Counted from the stretch's first letter, positions 8,303-17,708 are shown. The stretch: 64,000 nucleotides of DNA from Dyadobacter sp. 50-39 (GCA_001898145.1 MKSR01000030.1:45399-109398); one strand, 5' to 3'. A program made the numbers and translations. The notes: generated from the letters alone by a model not told the origin.

Positions 8303-10198
8303 ATGAAGCGATTCTTAATTTATCTACTACTTGCATCGACCGCCGTCAGCTGCCACATCGATATGCCGTCGAAACCGGTAGCCAAGTTCACGTTCACACC
8401 CGAAAACGGATGCCAGGCGCCTTGCGAGGTTACATTTACCAGCGAGTCGGAGCATGCGGTGAGTACCCAGTGGGATTTCAACGACGGCTCTCCGCTGGTG
8501 ACCGGCAGCCCGGTGAAACATACCTTTGCGGCGGGCAAAATCTACGAAGTAAAACTGATTGTGAAAGGGCCCGATGGTGGCAGCAGTGGAGAAACCCGCT
8601 CCGTCAAAATCGACGCGGCGGCCGCTTCCGCGCCTGAGGCGGATTTTAAATACACCATTACCAACGACAGCATTGCCCCGGCGACTGCGACCTTCAACAA
8701 CCAGTCGAAGAATGCAGCGACTTACCAGTGGGACTTTGGCGACACCGGCTCTTCCAACAACACCAGCACAGAACCGAACCCGGTCCACACTTACAACAAT
8801 CCGGGCAGCTATGTGGTAACGCTTACGGCAAAAAATGACCAGAATGTGACCGATACCCAAACTTATACCGTCGTAGTCAAAGCACAGGTCCCGGTTGTGG
8901 ACGCCATCGCCATTTCGGGAGGGAGCAACTTTGCCACGGATATCGTGGTTGACAACGCCGGGAATATTTATGTGTGCGGTGAAGCTGCGGGCACGATGCA
9001 ATTCAGCAAAACCATTCCAAAAACGTCACAATCAGGTTCTACGGATTTCTTTGTGGCCAAATACAATAGTTCCATGCAATGCCAATGGGCAGTGGTAACG
9101 GGAAGCACCGGGGAGGACCATGCCAACGGACTCGCGCTGGATGCCAGCGGCAACGTGTACGTAACTGGATTCCTGGGCGGGGCGCTTGCAGGTGGAGGCA
9201 CTACCGCGAAAGGTGGTTTCGATGGGTTTGTCGCCAAATTCAACGCTACTGGTGAGCGGCAATGGATCAGAACTTTTGGCGGTCCGGGTGAAGACCAGGG
9301 GCGCTCGATCGGCTATTTCAATAACAAGATTTACCTGACCGGCCACATCAGCGGCAGTACTCAAAGTTCCAATATCGACCTCGGAGGAAATACTATTTCA
9401 GCGAATGGCACAGATGGCTTTTTTGCACAGCTGAACCCATCCAACGGAGATTTCGGCCAGCCGGCGATCCTGGGTGGCGCCGACACACAGCGTCCGGAAG
9501 ATATGTTCGTGGATGCGGACGGTAATGCCTACATCACGGGAGGATTTGCCGGGTCGATTTCGTTTCCCTCCATCGCTCAGGCATTGACCTCAGCAGGAGG
9601 CAGCGACATTTTCGTTGCCAAATGGGCCGTCGGTTCCAGTCAATTCCAGTGGGCAAGACGGGCGGGTTCTACCAGCGACGACTTTTCATACGACGTTGTG
9701 GCCGACGCCGCTAAAAATGTGTACGTGACGGGCATGCACGAAGGAAACATCACCGAGCTGGGTTTGGCCTCTTCCTCGTATATGAATGTCTACCTGGGCA
9801 AATGGAATGCAAATGGGGATGTGCAAGCGGGCAGAAACGGCTTTAACGAGCTGAAACCCGATTTCCACGGAGGAATTGCGCTGAGTACGAGCGGTAATAT
9901 TATGATTGCAGGCGCATTTGAAGACAATGGACGCTTTCCGATGACCAGCGGTAATCCGAGAAGCGGCAAAGGCAATACGGACATCCTGATCACCGAAGTA
10001 GATCCTCAGCTCAATGCCAGCGGCCGGTTCCTGGTATCCGACGGCGGCTCTGGAAGCGACCGGGCTAATAGAATCTTTGTCGCTTCGGGATACGTTTTTG
10101 CAACGGGCTGGTTTGAGGGCAATGCTGCCTTCAACGAAGTTACGCTCAACGGCGTCGCAACCGTCAAAAACACCTTTATCGTCCGCTACAAGCAATGA
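8303..10198 (+). CDS. surface lipoprotein with two PKD domains and SBBP-type beta-propeller repeats
   Basis: This is a 631-residue protein. A lipoprotein leader (hydrophobic core then TAVSC) directs it to the membrane. Two PKD domains follow: the first with STQWDFNDGSP and the second with ATYQWDFGDTGS, each ending in a VTLTAK-type strand. From about residue 200 there are repeated propeller blades of the SBBP kind (GNIYVCGEAAG, GNVYVTGFLGG, GNAYITGGFAG, KNVYVTGMHEG). Such proteins usually serve as binding or adhesion scaffolds at the cell surface (family knowledge). It closes the run of exported proteins and is followed by a terminator. Confidence 0.85.
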   Translation: MKRFLIYLLLASTAVSCHIDMPSKPVAKFTFTPENGCQAPCEVTFTSESEHAVSTQWDFNDGSPLVTGSPVKHTFAAGKIYEVKLIVKGPDGGSSGETRSVKIDAAAASAPEADFKYTITNDSIAPATATFNNQSKNAATYQWDFGDTGSSNNTSTEPNPVHTYNNPGSYVVTLTAKNDQNVTDTQTYTVVVKAQVPVVDAIAISGGSNFATDIVVDNAGNIYVCGEAAGTMQFSKTIPKTSQSGSTDFFVAKYNSSMQCQWAVVTGSTGEDHANGLALDASGNVYVTGFLGGALAGGGTTAKGGFDGFVAKFNATGERQWIRTFGGPGEDQGRSIGYFNNKIYLTGHISGSTQSSNIDLGGNTISANGTDGFFAQLNPSNGDFGQPAILGGADTQRPEDMFVDADGNAYITGGFAGSISFPSIAQALTSAGGSDIFVAKWAVGSSQFQWARRAGSTSDDFSYDVVADAAKNVYVTGMHEGNITELGLASSSYMNVYLGKWNANGDVQAGRNGFNELKPDFHGGIALSTSGNIMIAGAFEDNGRFPMTSGNPRSGKGNTDILITEVDPQLNASGRFLVSDGGSGSDRANRIFVASGYVFATGWFEGNAAFNEVTLNGVATVKNTFIVRYKQ

Positions 10199-10225
10199 AA
10201 TGCCCCCTATTTTGAGGTACCCTAA

Positions 10226-10260
10226 AAAAGAGCAGACGAAACGCCTGCTCTTTTGTTTTT
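10226..10260 (+). terminator. rho-independent terminator after the propeller lipoprotein gene
   Basis: A 10-bp perfect stem (AAAAGAGCAG at 10226-10235 with CTGCTCTTTT at 10245-10254) is followed by a T-rich run (TTTTGTTTTT). It ends the long + strand run. The A-run on the other side means it could also act on the convergent hydrolase transcript. Confidence 0.8.
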
Positions 10261-10331
10261 GGATGTGAAGCCGTTGCTTACACTTGACATCACGTAGACG
10301 ACTGGCGTCGATCGTTGTTACAGCCGGACCT

Positions 10332-11141
10332 TCACGCCGTCACTTTTTCTTCCAGCACGCCGTCGATCACCTCGTCGAGCGCTTCATTTAATGCTTTTGG
10401 CGATTCGAGCATCGGGTAATGGCAGGTGCCCGCTATTTCTAACAGCGTGTAGCCGTTCACCGCGTTTTTCTCCAATGCGGCCACATTCGTAGGCATATAA
10501 TTCACGTTGATCAGGTTCATTTTTGGCCGCAACAAAGGCAGCACTTCGCGCTCGATCTGATCCATTACAAAAAATTGAGGCAGGGTTTGCTGGCCCATCG
10601 GCTCGTAGGAATGCCGGTAAGCATCCACAATTTTATCGGTAATCCACCGTGGCGTATCCGGCGTGAGAAGCACCATGCGGGCATAATGCTCGTTGGTGTC
10701 GGCATAGGCCTTTTTGGAGCTTTCGATGATCTCTTCCACCTGACTTTCATACTCGGCCGGCAGCGGCGTGGCCAGGTTCTTGAAATTATCGATGGCGATA
10801 AAGCCGATAACAGGTCCGGGATAAGCCGTTGCAGCCATCAGGATCAGGTTTGCGCCCAGCGAATGACCGATCAGGATCACGTCTTGAAGATTCAGCTCTT
10901 TTATGACGTTCACCACATCGTCGGCCATGCCGCGCAGCGTCCATTCTTTCCGGTTCGTGCCCGATTCGCCGTGACCGGCCAGGTCCATTGTCACCACTTT
11001 GTATTTCTCCTTGAAAAACGAAACCTGCTCTCTCCAATAAGATTGGTCAATGAAAGAGCCGTGGACGAAAAGTAGTGTGGCCGGGCCACTGCCATACACA
11101 TTGTAGCTGATAGCCGTACCGTTGCTGATGATTGCTTTCAT
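10332..11141 (-). CDS. alpha/beta hydrolase
   Basis: This is a 269-residue alpha/beta-hydrolase fold enzyme. The oxyanion region is FVHGSFID near residue 27, the nucleophile elbow is GHSLGAN (Ser near residue 94), and an acid and His are expected near the C-terminus, where HYPMLESP supplies the His. No signal peptide is seen, so it is cytoplasmic. Substrate cannot be told; related proteins include esterases, peroxidase-like hydrolases and epoxide hydrolases. It is a single-gene unit, convergent with the lipoprotein gene. Confidence 0.85.
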   Translation of the reverse strand: MKAIISNGTAISYNVYGSGPATLLFVHGSFIDQSYWREQVSFFKEKYKVVTMDLAGHGESGTNRKEWTLRGMADDVVNVIKELNLQDVILIGHSLGANLILMAATAYPGPVIGFIAIDNFKNLATPLPAEYESQVEEIIESSKKAYADTNEHYARMVLLTPDTPRWITDKIVDAYRHSYEPMGQQTLPQFFVMDQIEREVLPLLRPKMNLINVNYMPTNVAALEKNAVNGYTLLEIAGTCHYPMLESPKALNEALDEVIDGVLEEKVTA

Positions 11142-11226
11142 AGGGTTGTCGTTTGAAATGAATTGGTTTTATTTCAAAGAAACCGTACCGTAATGACAGC
11201 CTATTGTCAACAATTATTAAAGCTTG

Positions 11227-13047
11227 CTATAAAACCTTCATGAATGCCACGAGCGCTTTCTTCTCGGGGCCGGTAAGGTTCAGCTTGTCGAAAGGTAATG
11301 TCTGGTTTTCCAAATTGAAGCCCAGCCCATTCCCGCCGCCCTGGTCGTAAAAGTCCACCACCTCTTCCAGCGTTTTGAAAACACCATTGTGCATATAAGG
11401 CGCGGTGAGCGCTATGTGGCGTACGGTAGGTGTTTTGAATGCATACCGGTGCGGTTCGCGTTGGGTAAGCGCAAATTTACCGACGTCCGGGTCGACGGAC
11501 TTACCTTCGGAAGTGGCCGGGGTTCCGAGCACTTCGCTTTCCGTCTCCACGTAAGCGGGCGGCACAGTGCCGTTGAAGAGCGGGAAGAAGTGGCAGGTAG
11601 CGCATTTGGCCTTGCCCATAAAAAGGTTAAAACCGGACTTCTCCTCCAAAGTAAGCGCCGCATCCTGGCCGCCAAAGTGGCGGTCGAGGCGTGAATCCAG
11701 GGAGGATAATGAGCGGATGTAGCTCGCAATGGCGTTTTTGAGGTTGCTTTCGGTCACGCCGTCGGCATAGGCTGCTTCGAAAAGCTTCTGCGATTCGGGT
11801 TGCTTGCGCAGCGCAGCCACCGCGTCGGGCAGCGAGCCGTGCATTTCGTCGGGGTTGCGGATTACGTCGCTAGCCTGGTCTTCCAGGAATGTCACCCGTG
11901 AATCGGCAAACTGCACGGCCTGAAACGAAGCATTGATCAAAGTAGGCGCATTCCGGCTGATCCGGCTGCCGTCCAGACCGATGGCAAAGCTTTTAGGTTC
12001 TCCATCGGTAAACGCCTTGTCGGGCTGGTGGCAGGTAGCGCATGTCCGGCCCGACGCATTGGACAATATTGGATTGAAAAACAGCATTTTGCCTAACGAT
12101 ATCCGCTGGGCGGTCATAGCCTGTTCTTCAAAGTTGATGAAGTAATTGGCGTTAAATGCCCCGGAGTCGGTAAGCGTCCGGGCCGATGCGGATAAAAGTC
12201 TTTCTTCTGTAAAAACCGGGATACCCAGCTGCTTCTGGGCATCCAGTAGTTGGCCGCTAAGCGGGTTGGCGTAGTGTTTGATAAATTCCAGCCGGTCGAA
12301 TGCATTGAAATCTTCCGATTTACGGACAAATCCGATGGCCGCGTTGAATGAACTGTCCAGCCGCGAAGCCCATGCACGGTCGGTGCTGTAATGCGTGAGC
12401 TGCCGCTGCATACTTTCAAGGGCTGCCGCCACCTCGGGTAATGAATGGAATGCTACCGGCGAATCAAAACCGGTAATGCCCATTGAAACGATCCTGAAAA
12501 CTTCCAGCCGCATGGCGTCGAAGATATGGCTGTCGGTCAAATCGTTGGTCTCCGAAATTTTGCGCAGCCGGTTCACGTTGGCCCGGATCACATTAGCGGC
12601 ATGAAGCATATCCGGGTAAGCGTCAGCGGCGATTTTGGGAAATACCATTTCTTCCAAAACCTGAAAACCCTGCGGCTCATTCACACGCAGGTCGTCGTCC
12701 ACTTCGGGAATATTGGGCCCGTTGAGGGCACGGGTGGTCTCGGGACTGTAATAAGCCGAGATAAATTCGATCCGTTTGTAAGCAATGCGCGCCCGTTTGA
12801 AAGACTCCTGAATGGCCGCGGGCCGTTTGGCGAGGATGTCGGCCTGCAAGCGGCTTACCGCGCTATCAAGCGATGTAATGTCCTGCATGAACGCGCTTTT
12901 CAGGGCTCCGGCCGGTTTGGGTTCAGGCTTGGTCAGCCACCAGATCAGGCATACGATCAATGGAATGATGATGATCAGAAACAGGGAAAAAAGCAGCCTC
13001 CTGTGGCGGTAAATGAATGAATTGGGGTTACGTTCGAATTTCAGCAT
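11227..13047 (-). CDS. membrane-anchored di-haem cytochrome c peroxidase with extra N-terminal domain
   Basis: The protein is about 606 residues from the ATG at 13047; the frame runs on to a TTG at 13071, which is less likely. One N-terminal transmembrane helix (LFSLFLIIIIPLIVCLIWW) anchors it facing the periplasm. Residues about 40-290 form an all-helical domain that looks imelysin-like (tentative). The C-terminal half is a MauG/CcpA-type peroxidase with two haem-binding CATCH motifs, near residues 335 and 482, and a late Met/His region (APYMHNGVF) typical of the family. The family reduces hydrogen peroxide with electrons from cytochromes or oxidises a partner. The size, about 250 residues above classical CcpA, reflects the N-terminal domain. 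Confidence 0.85.
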   Translation of the reverse strand: MLKFERNPNSFIYRHRRLLFSLFLIIIIPLIVCLIWWLTKPEPKPAGALKSAFMQDITSLDSAVSRLQADILAKRPAAIQESFKRARIAYKRIEFISAYYSPETTRALNGPNIPEVDDDLRVNEPQGFQVLEEMVFPKIAADAYPDMLHAANVIRANVNRLRKISETNDLTDSHIFDAMRLEVFRIVSMGITGFDSPVAFHSLPEVAAALESMQRQLTHYSTDRAWASRLDSSFNAAIGFVRKSEDFNAFDRLEFIKHYANPLSGQLLDAQKQLGIPVFTEERLLSASARTLTDSGAFNANYFINFEEQAMTAQRISLGKMLFFNPILSNASGRTCATCHQPDKAFTDGEPKSFAIGLDGSRISRNAPTLINASFQAVQFADSRVTFLEDQASDVIRNPDEMHGSLPDAVAALRKQPESQKLFEAAYADGVTESNLKNAIASYIRSLSSLDSRLDRHFGGQDAALTLEEKSGFNLFMGKAKCATCHFFPLFNGTVPPAYVETESEVLGTPATSEGKSVDPDVGKFALTQREPHRYAFKTPTVRHIALTAPYMHNGVFKTLEEVVDFYDQGGGNGLGFNLENQTLPFDKLNLTGPEKKALVAFMKVL

Positions 13048-13070
13048 GGTGCAGGAGCGGGTATTGTTCA

Positions 13071-13106
13071 AAAGAAAACTCCTGGCCCGAAAATCCGGCC
13101 AGGAGT
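13071..13106 (-). terminator. rho-independent terminator after the PhoX-like gene
   Basis: A perfect 10-bp stem (ACTCCTGGCC at 13078-13087 with GGCCAGGAGT at 13097-13106) is followed, on the minus strand, by TTTTCTTT. It separates the lipoprotein gene from the peroxidase gene, so these are probably two transcription units despite the short gap. Confidence 0.8.
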
Positions 13107-13121
13107 CTGAAAACTAAGTAA

Positions 13122-14591
13122 TTAACGAGGCAGGCCTTCAATGAGGATCAGCTGGCTGGCCTGGTTCTCCGACTTACGGATCGAGCCGCCATCCACTCCT
13201 TTGTATTTATCACCGCGCCACGTGTGCGCCTGAATGCCGAGCATAAAAGTGTTGGGACGGCCGGTAACATCTGATACGTCGATCATCCCGCTGCTTTCCC
13301 AAGAACCGAATGCAGAAGCACCGCCTACATTATATTTGGCCGCATCGGCCTCGCTGCGACGGTGGTCGATTTCGAGTACCGGCGTCAGTTGCTTGGTATT
13401 GAGATTGAACTGGTATACATAACCGTCATGCTTTTCGTCGCCGTATCCGTTGGGGTCTTCCATGATGTACACGTAGTCGAAAGTGGCGCAGACGTTGTCC
13501 GGATTCTGGAAAGTCTTCGCGATGCCTGTGCGGTCATCGCCGTCCAGCAGTACTTCCAATTTGCCTTTGAGCGGATCGTTGGCATCGAGTGTCACCCGGT
13601 AAATACGGCCATATTTTGAACGGGAATAATCTGCATTTACGCCTTTGTCTTCCTGGCCGGTTACGGCAAAAATGACTTCACGGCCCTGCGCAGCACCGCC
13701 TTTGCGGTAATCTACGTCTTCCACACGTCCGAACTTGATCGCTTTCAGGTCGTTCACTTTCCCGTTGATCTGTGCGCCGGTCAGTGTTTTGTGGTTGTCG
13801 ATTTTAACAAATTCCACATCGTAGACCGAACCCGGCTTCATATCCATTTCCCGCTGGTTGTTATCGGCGCGTTTGAGCATATAAAGCGAACCGTTATCCA
13901 GATCACCCACCGTATTGGACAAATACATGGCTACCTGGCCGCCATTTACATCCGAATCGTCATCGCCGATCACAATTACGGTTTTGCCGGGATATGCCGT
14001 TTTCGGCAGCGGAACTGCGTTTTCTGCGCTCCAACGGCCGAGACCTGCCACTTCGCGCGAGATATTCGCCTGGCTTACATTGGCATCCACATTCAATGCA
14101 TGGGTGCGCGACTCCTGCCCACTTTCACCGGAAGTCAGGAAAACAGGGCCGAAGCCGTGCTCGGCCGGGGTCACCAACGTCGCTGAGCAAAGGCGCCAGG
14201 TACCTCCGTCCGAGTTCAGCACGTACTCCCCTTTCACAGGTTTGAAACCTTTGTCGAGGGTAATGCGCGACACGGAGAAGTTGTCTTCGTTGTTCACCAG
14301 GATCGTGTAGTTGCCGTCCGGATTCTGAAAAAGGCCCGCGCCATCGGCCGACCCGCCGAACACGTACGCAGGCGACTGTTCGAGTTGGTCATCGCTGCTC
14401 AGTAGTGAATAAAGGTTAACCTGATTGGCCGCAACACGCCCGGAAGTAGCTCCGGGAAGCAATTTGGCCAATACGGGCGTTACGGAGCGGTTTTGCAGGG
14501 TAATGTCGGGGCTGCTCGGATCGCGGTGGTCCGTGCAGGCACCCAGTGCAAGCAATCCGGCCAATGCGGAATAAGTAAATAAAGGCTTCAT
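13122..14591 (-). CDS. DUF839/PhoX-like lipoprotein
   Basis: The protein is about 489 residues. The ATG at 14591 is chosen because it gives a lipoprotein leader (MKPLFTYSALAGLLALGAC); an in-frame ATG at 14639 adds 16 residues before it and is unlikely. The body resembles PhoX-type (DUF839) beta-propeller proteins: FGRVEDVDYRKGG, GRIYRVTLDANDPLKG, PDNVCATFDYVYIMEDPNG and YVYQFNLNT. PhoX enzymes are Ca/Fe-dependent alkaline phosphatases (family knowledge). Whether this member keeps phosphatase activity cannot be told, because the metal ligands were not traced. It is probably located on the periplasmic or outer face of a membrane. Confidence 0.65.
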   Translation of the reverse strand: MKPLFTYSALAGLLALGACTDHRDPSSPDITLQNRSVTPVLAKLLPGATSGRVAANQVNLYSLLSSDDQLEQSPAYVFGGSADGAGLFQNPDGNYTILVNNEDNFSVSRITLDKGFKPVKGEYVLNSDGGTWRLCSATLVTPAEHGFGPVFLTSGESGQESRTHALNVDANVSQANISREVAGLGRWSAENAVPLPKTAYPGKTVIVIGDDDSDVNGGQVAMYLSNTVGDLDNGSLYMLKRADNNQREMDMKPGSVYDVEFVKIDNHKTLTGAQINGKVNDLKAIKFGRVEDVDYRKGGAAQGREVIFAVTGQEDKGVNADYSRSKYGRIYRVTLDANDPLKGKLEVLLDGDDRTGIAKTFQNPDNVCATFDYVYIMEDPNGYGDEKHDGYVYQFNLNTKQLTPVLEIDHRRSEADAAKYNVGGASAFGSWESSGMIDVSDVTGRPNTFMLGIQAHTWRGDKYKGVDGGSIRKSENQASQLILIEGLPR

Positions 14592-14759
14592 GGTGAACGT
14601 AAACTGATTAAGTGAAATAGTATCACAAAGAACAGCCATTCACTTTTCGCGGAGTTTATGCATTTATTATGAGTTTGTTAAGAAGCTGCCAGGGCCGGCC
14701 ATGCACAACCAACGACTGAATGGGCGGACCTGTCATTTGTAATCATTTATAGTCGGGTG

Positions 14760-14793
14760 TTGTCTGCTAGTTATGGTCTTTGCTATATCTTTG
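14760..14793 (+). promoter_or_regulatory. Bacteroidota-type promoter for the metallo-beta-lactamase gene
   Basis: TATCTTTG at 14786-14793 fits the Bacteroidota -7 box TAnnTTTG. A TTG lies 23 nt upstream at 14760-14762, a few bases longer than the usual spacing. Transcription would start about 14799, leaving a leader of some 14 nt before the ATG at 14813. Confidence 0.5.
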
Positions 14794-14812
14794 CCGCCTT
14801 ACCATCAATCTT

Positions 14813-15700
14813 ATGCCGAACCTTCAAAAAACACTCATAACAAGCCTTATCGCCGGGGCAATGCTCACGCCACTGGCATCCATAGCACAAAGCAAAACCT
14901 GGAAACCACCGTTTGTACAGGGCGAATGGTCGAAAGACTACCGCCCGTTCCGCATTGCCGGAAACCTGTATTATGTGGGCACCTACGACCTGGCCTGTTA
15001 CCTGATAGCCACTCCGAAAGGCCACATATTGATCAACACGGGACTCGAAGCGTCGGTACCGCTTATACGCAAGCATGTGCAGGCACTGGGATTCAAATTC
15101 GAAGACATCAAAATCCTTCTCGCCACGCACGCGCATTACGACCACGTTGCGGGAATGGCGGCCATTAAAAAAGCCACGGGGGCCAGGCTGATGATACAGG
15201 AAAAAGACGCCAAAGCGATGACCGACGGCGGAGCTTCGGATTTCGCACTAGGCAGTCACGGCGCCAGTTTTGAGCCGGTGCAGCCCGATCAAGTGTTGAA
15301 AAACGGTGAAATCATAAAGCTGGGAACCATGCAGGTAAAGCTGCTGCATCACCCCGGCCACACGCCGGGCGCAAGCAGTTTCTCTTTCACAGTGAGAGAT
15401 GAAAAAAGGCCTTACAAGGTATTGATCGCGAACATGCCCAGCATCCTGGATGAAACCAAATTGTCGGGAATGCCGGGGTATCCGGAAGTAGGTAAAGATT
15501 ATGCAAAAACGCTGGCTTCCATGAAAAACGAGCAGTTCGATATCTGGCTTTCCTCGCATGCAAGCCAGTTTGACCTGCATGAAAAACACAAACCTGCCGA
15601 CCCTTACCGACCGGAAGCGTTTTTTGACCGTGCGGGGTATGACCAATCGCTTGCCGAACTCAAAAAAAGGTACGACGATAAAATGCGCAGCCCGCGCTAA
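14813..15700 (+). CDS. subclass B3-like metallo-beta-lactamase
   Basis: The protein is 295 residues from the ATG at 14813; an in-frame TTG at 14780 lies further upstream. A signal peptide (ending LASIAQ) sends it to the periplasm. The zinc-binding set of the metallo-beta-lactamase fold is complete: His106, His108, Asp110 and His111 in ATHAHYDHVAG, His183 in HHPGHTPG, and His249 in SSHASQFD. The HxHxDH core, the lack of a Cys ligand and the PxxGHTPG layout point to subclass B3 (family knowledge). Chromosomal B3 enzymes are frequent in environmental Bacteroidota. Activity on carbapenems is inferred, not shown. No transfer signs: base usage matches its neighbours. Confidence 0.82.
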   Translation: MPNLQKTLITSLIAGAMLTPLASIAQSKTWKPPFVQGEWSKDYRPFRIAGNLYYVGTYDLACYLIATPKGHILINTGLEASVPLIRKHVQALGFKFEDIKILLATHAHYDHVAGMAAIKKATGARLMIQEKDAKAMTDGGASDFALGSHGASFEPVQPDQVLKNGEIIKLGTMQVKLLHHPGHTPGASSFSFTVRDEKRPYKVLIANMPSILDETKLSGMPGYPEVGKDYAKTLASMKNEQFDIWLSSHASQFDLHEKHKPADPYRPEAFFDRAGYDQSLAELKKRYDDKMRSPR

Positions 15701-15716
15701 CCGATCACCGCCCTGT

Positions 15717-17621
15717 TCACACCGGAGAGAGTGAATCTACATGCTCTCCGGGCAGGAAAATGTAGAAGGTAGTGCCGCTTCCCTCCTCTGTTTTGAGCCA
15801 GAGCTTCCCGCCATGGGCCTCCACGATTTGTTTTGAGATATATAAACCCAGACCAAATGCCTGCTCGCCGGCGGTACCCGGGCGCTTGGAAGTGGTAAAG
15901 GGATCGAAAAGTTTGGGGATGGCATCTTTGGGAATGCCCAGACCGTGATCCTCCACGGAAATGGTAATGCCCTTTTCCGACGGCTCCATGCCGACGCGGA
16001 TTGTTTCGCCTTCGGGACTGAACTTGATCGCGTTTACGATCAGGTTGTTCAAAACCCGCAGCAACTTGTCGGGGTCTGCATTCACTACACCCCCGGTGGA
16101 AGCATCGAGCACCAGCCGCTGCCGCTTCTCTGCGGCCCTGAATGTCAGCAGGGTCACGGCATGGTCGAGAAAAGTGGGTAGATCCACTGCCGTTTTATGC
16201 AGTTCGGTTTCCTTAAAATCAAAATCGGTTTGAAGTAAATCGCTGATCATGTGCAGGCACGTCGTACTTGACTCACGGATGAGCTCTACGTACTGGCGTG
16301 CTTCCTCGGCAGTGGTGTCCTCATCTTGCAGCAGCGAGCACAACGCATTGATGCCACCGATCGGGTTGCGGAGGTCATGAGCCACGATCTTGATCAGCCG
16401 GGCGTAGTTCTGGTTGCTCCGCTCCAGAGCATCGGTCGTCGATTCGAGCTGCCGGAACTGCATCGTCAGCACCCGGTTGGTTTTCTTGCTAAGCTTCCAG
16501 TTCCGCCACAGCACCACAATGCTCAGCAAGGTAAGCACGCATACTGCTACGGCCAGCGTGAGCATCTGCCCATGGTAGCGGGATTGCACCTGAGCGGAAA
16601 TAAGCTGCTGGTCTTTTACCGCATACTCAATATAATCGATCCCTGAAACACGGTCGATTTCGGCCTGTTCTTCAAATAATTTCAGCAGTTTCCGACTATA
16701 AACGAACGCATTGGCATTGTCCCTCCGGCTTTCATAGTGGTCGTAGAGCTTCCTGCACACGTCTCGCGCGTACATCCGGTAGTTCTTTTGCTCGGCCAGT
16801 TCCAGCGCTTTGTTGTAAAACCGGATCGCCTTTTCATGGTCTTCCGGAAGGTAATAATCGCCCAGGTCGAGCAGCAAATCCATGCTGAGATAGTTCAGTT
16901 CCAGGGCCAGGGCTTTTTCAAGGGTCGCTTCCAACAGCGTTACCCCGTCCTCACGTCGCCCGGTCATAATAAGTTCTGTGGCCCTAAGCTGGTCGATCGC
17001 CAGCTCGAGGCGGACATCGCGATACTTTTTTGCTATTCCGTACGCCCTGTCAATGAGTGCTGTCCTGCGCTCGCCGCTGAACTTCTCAGGATACAGCAGC
17101 ATATAGTTATAGATCACCAATGCCGTAATGGAATCGTGCTCGATTCTATCGCCAAGCGCCATGGCACGGTCGTAATTGGCCTGAGCTTTATCGTTGTGGC
17201 CGCTTACATTATACACCGAACCGATGTTCATCAGCGTCTGCACGATGTTGGACGAATCGCCGAGCGTGACATACTGGTTATAGGCATCGTTGTAATAGCG
17301 TAATGCGAGCTGGATGTTGCCTTTGATATCGAAAACCACGCCCAGATTGTTGGTAGCGTCGGCCAGACCCTGCTCATAGTGATTGCGATAGGCTATCTGC
17401 CGCGCTTGCTGCGCGTAAAACAGGGTACTGTCCGCATTTTGTTCGTAGAACAGCAGGGAGATCCGGTTGACCATATCAACATAATTCGAACTATCCCGGA
17501 TAGTGGGAAGGCTTTGTTGCAGCTCCCTGATTTTGTTGACCTGCCCCAAAACCCGATGGTACGACCCCAGGCATATCACCAGGCAGATGGAAATGCACCT
17601 TATGTAACCCAATCGCATCAT
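15717..17621 (-). CDS. TPR-containing membrane sensor histidine kinase
   Basis: The protein is about 634 residues from the ATG at 17621 (17618 is also possible; the frame is open to 17708). A signal peptide or first helix (ISICLVICLG) precedes a periplasmic array of TPR repeats (residues about 60-330, for example ALRYYNDAYNQYVTLGD and KAIRFYNKALELAEQ). One transmembrane helix follows (LTLAVAVCVLTLLSIVVLW), then a coiled coil, a HisKA domain (His in KIVAHDLRNP) and an HATPase domain with NLIVNAIKFSP, EDHGLGIP and GLGLYISKQIVEAHGG. No receiver or regulator gene is adjacent, so its partner is unknown. It is downstream of the SusD gene but behind a terminator. Confidence 0.88.
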   Translation of the reverse strand: MMRLGYIRCISICLVICLGSYHRVLGQVNKIRELQQSLPTIRDSSNYVDMVNRISLLFYEQNADSTLFYAQQARQIAYRNHYEQGLADATNNLGVVFDIKGNIQLALRYYNDAYNQYVTLGDSSNIVQTLMNIGSVYNVSGHNDKAQANYDRAMALGDRIEHDSITALVIYNYMLLYPEKFSGERRTALIDRAYGIAKKYRDVRLELAIDQLRATELIMTGRREDGVTLLEATLEKALALELNYLSMDLLLDLGDYYLPEDHEKAIRFYNKALELAEQKNYRMYARDVCRKLYDHYESRRDNANAFVYSRKLLKLFEEQAEIDRVSGIDYIEYAVKDQQLISAQVQSRYHGQMLTLAVAVCVLTLLSIVVLWRNWKLSKKTNRVLTMQFRQLESTTDALERSNQNYARLIKIVAHDLRNPIGGINALCSLLQDEDTTAEEARQYVELIRESSTTCLHMISDLLQTDFDFKETELHKTAVDLPTFLDHAVTLLTFRAAEKRQRLVLDASTGGVVNADPDKLLRVLNNLIVNAIKFSPEGETIRVGMEPSEKGITISVEDHGLGIPKDAIPKLFDPFTTSKRPGTAGEQAFGLGLYISKQIVEAHGGKLWLKTEEGSGTTFYIFLPGEHVDSLSPV

Positions 17622-17671
17622 TTTATGTCTCGAATCACTCCGAATAAATATTACAAACTTTCGATATATAT

Positions 17672-17708
17672 CCAAGAAAAATAAAAAATGCGCCCTTGTG
17701 AGGCGCAT
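17672..17708 (-). terminator. rho-independent terminator of the susC-susD operon
   Basis: A 7-bp stem (ATGCGCC at 17688-17694 with GGCGCAT at 17702-17708) is followed, read on the minus strand, by TTTTTTATTTTT. It lies about 80 nt after the SusD stop codon and before the histidine kinase start. Confidence 0.75.
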
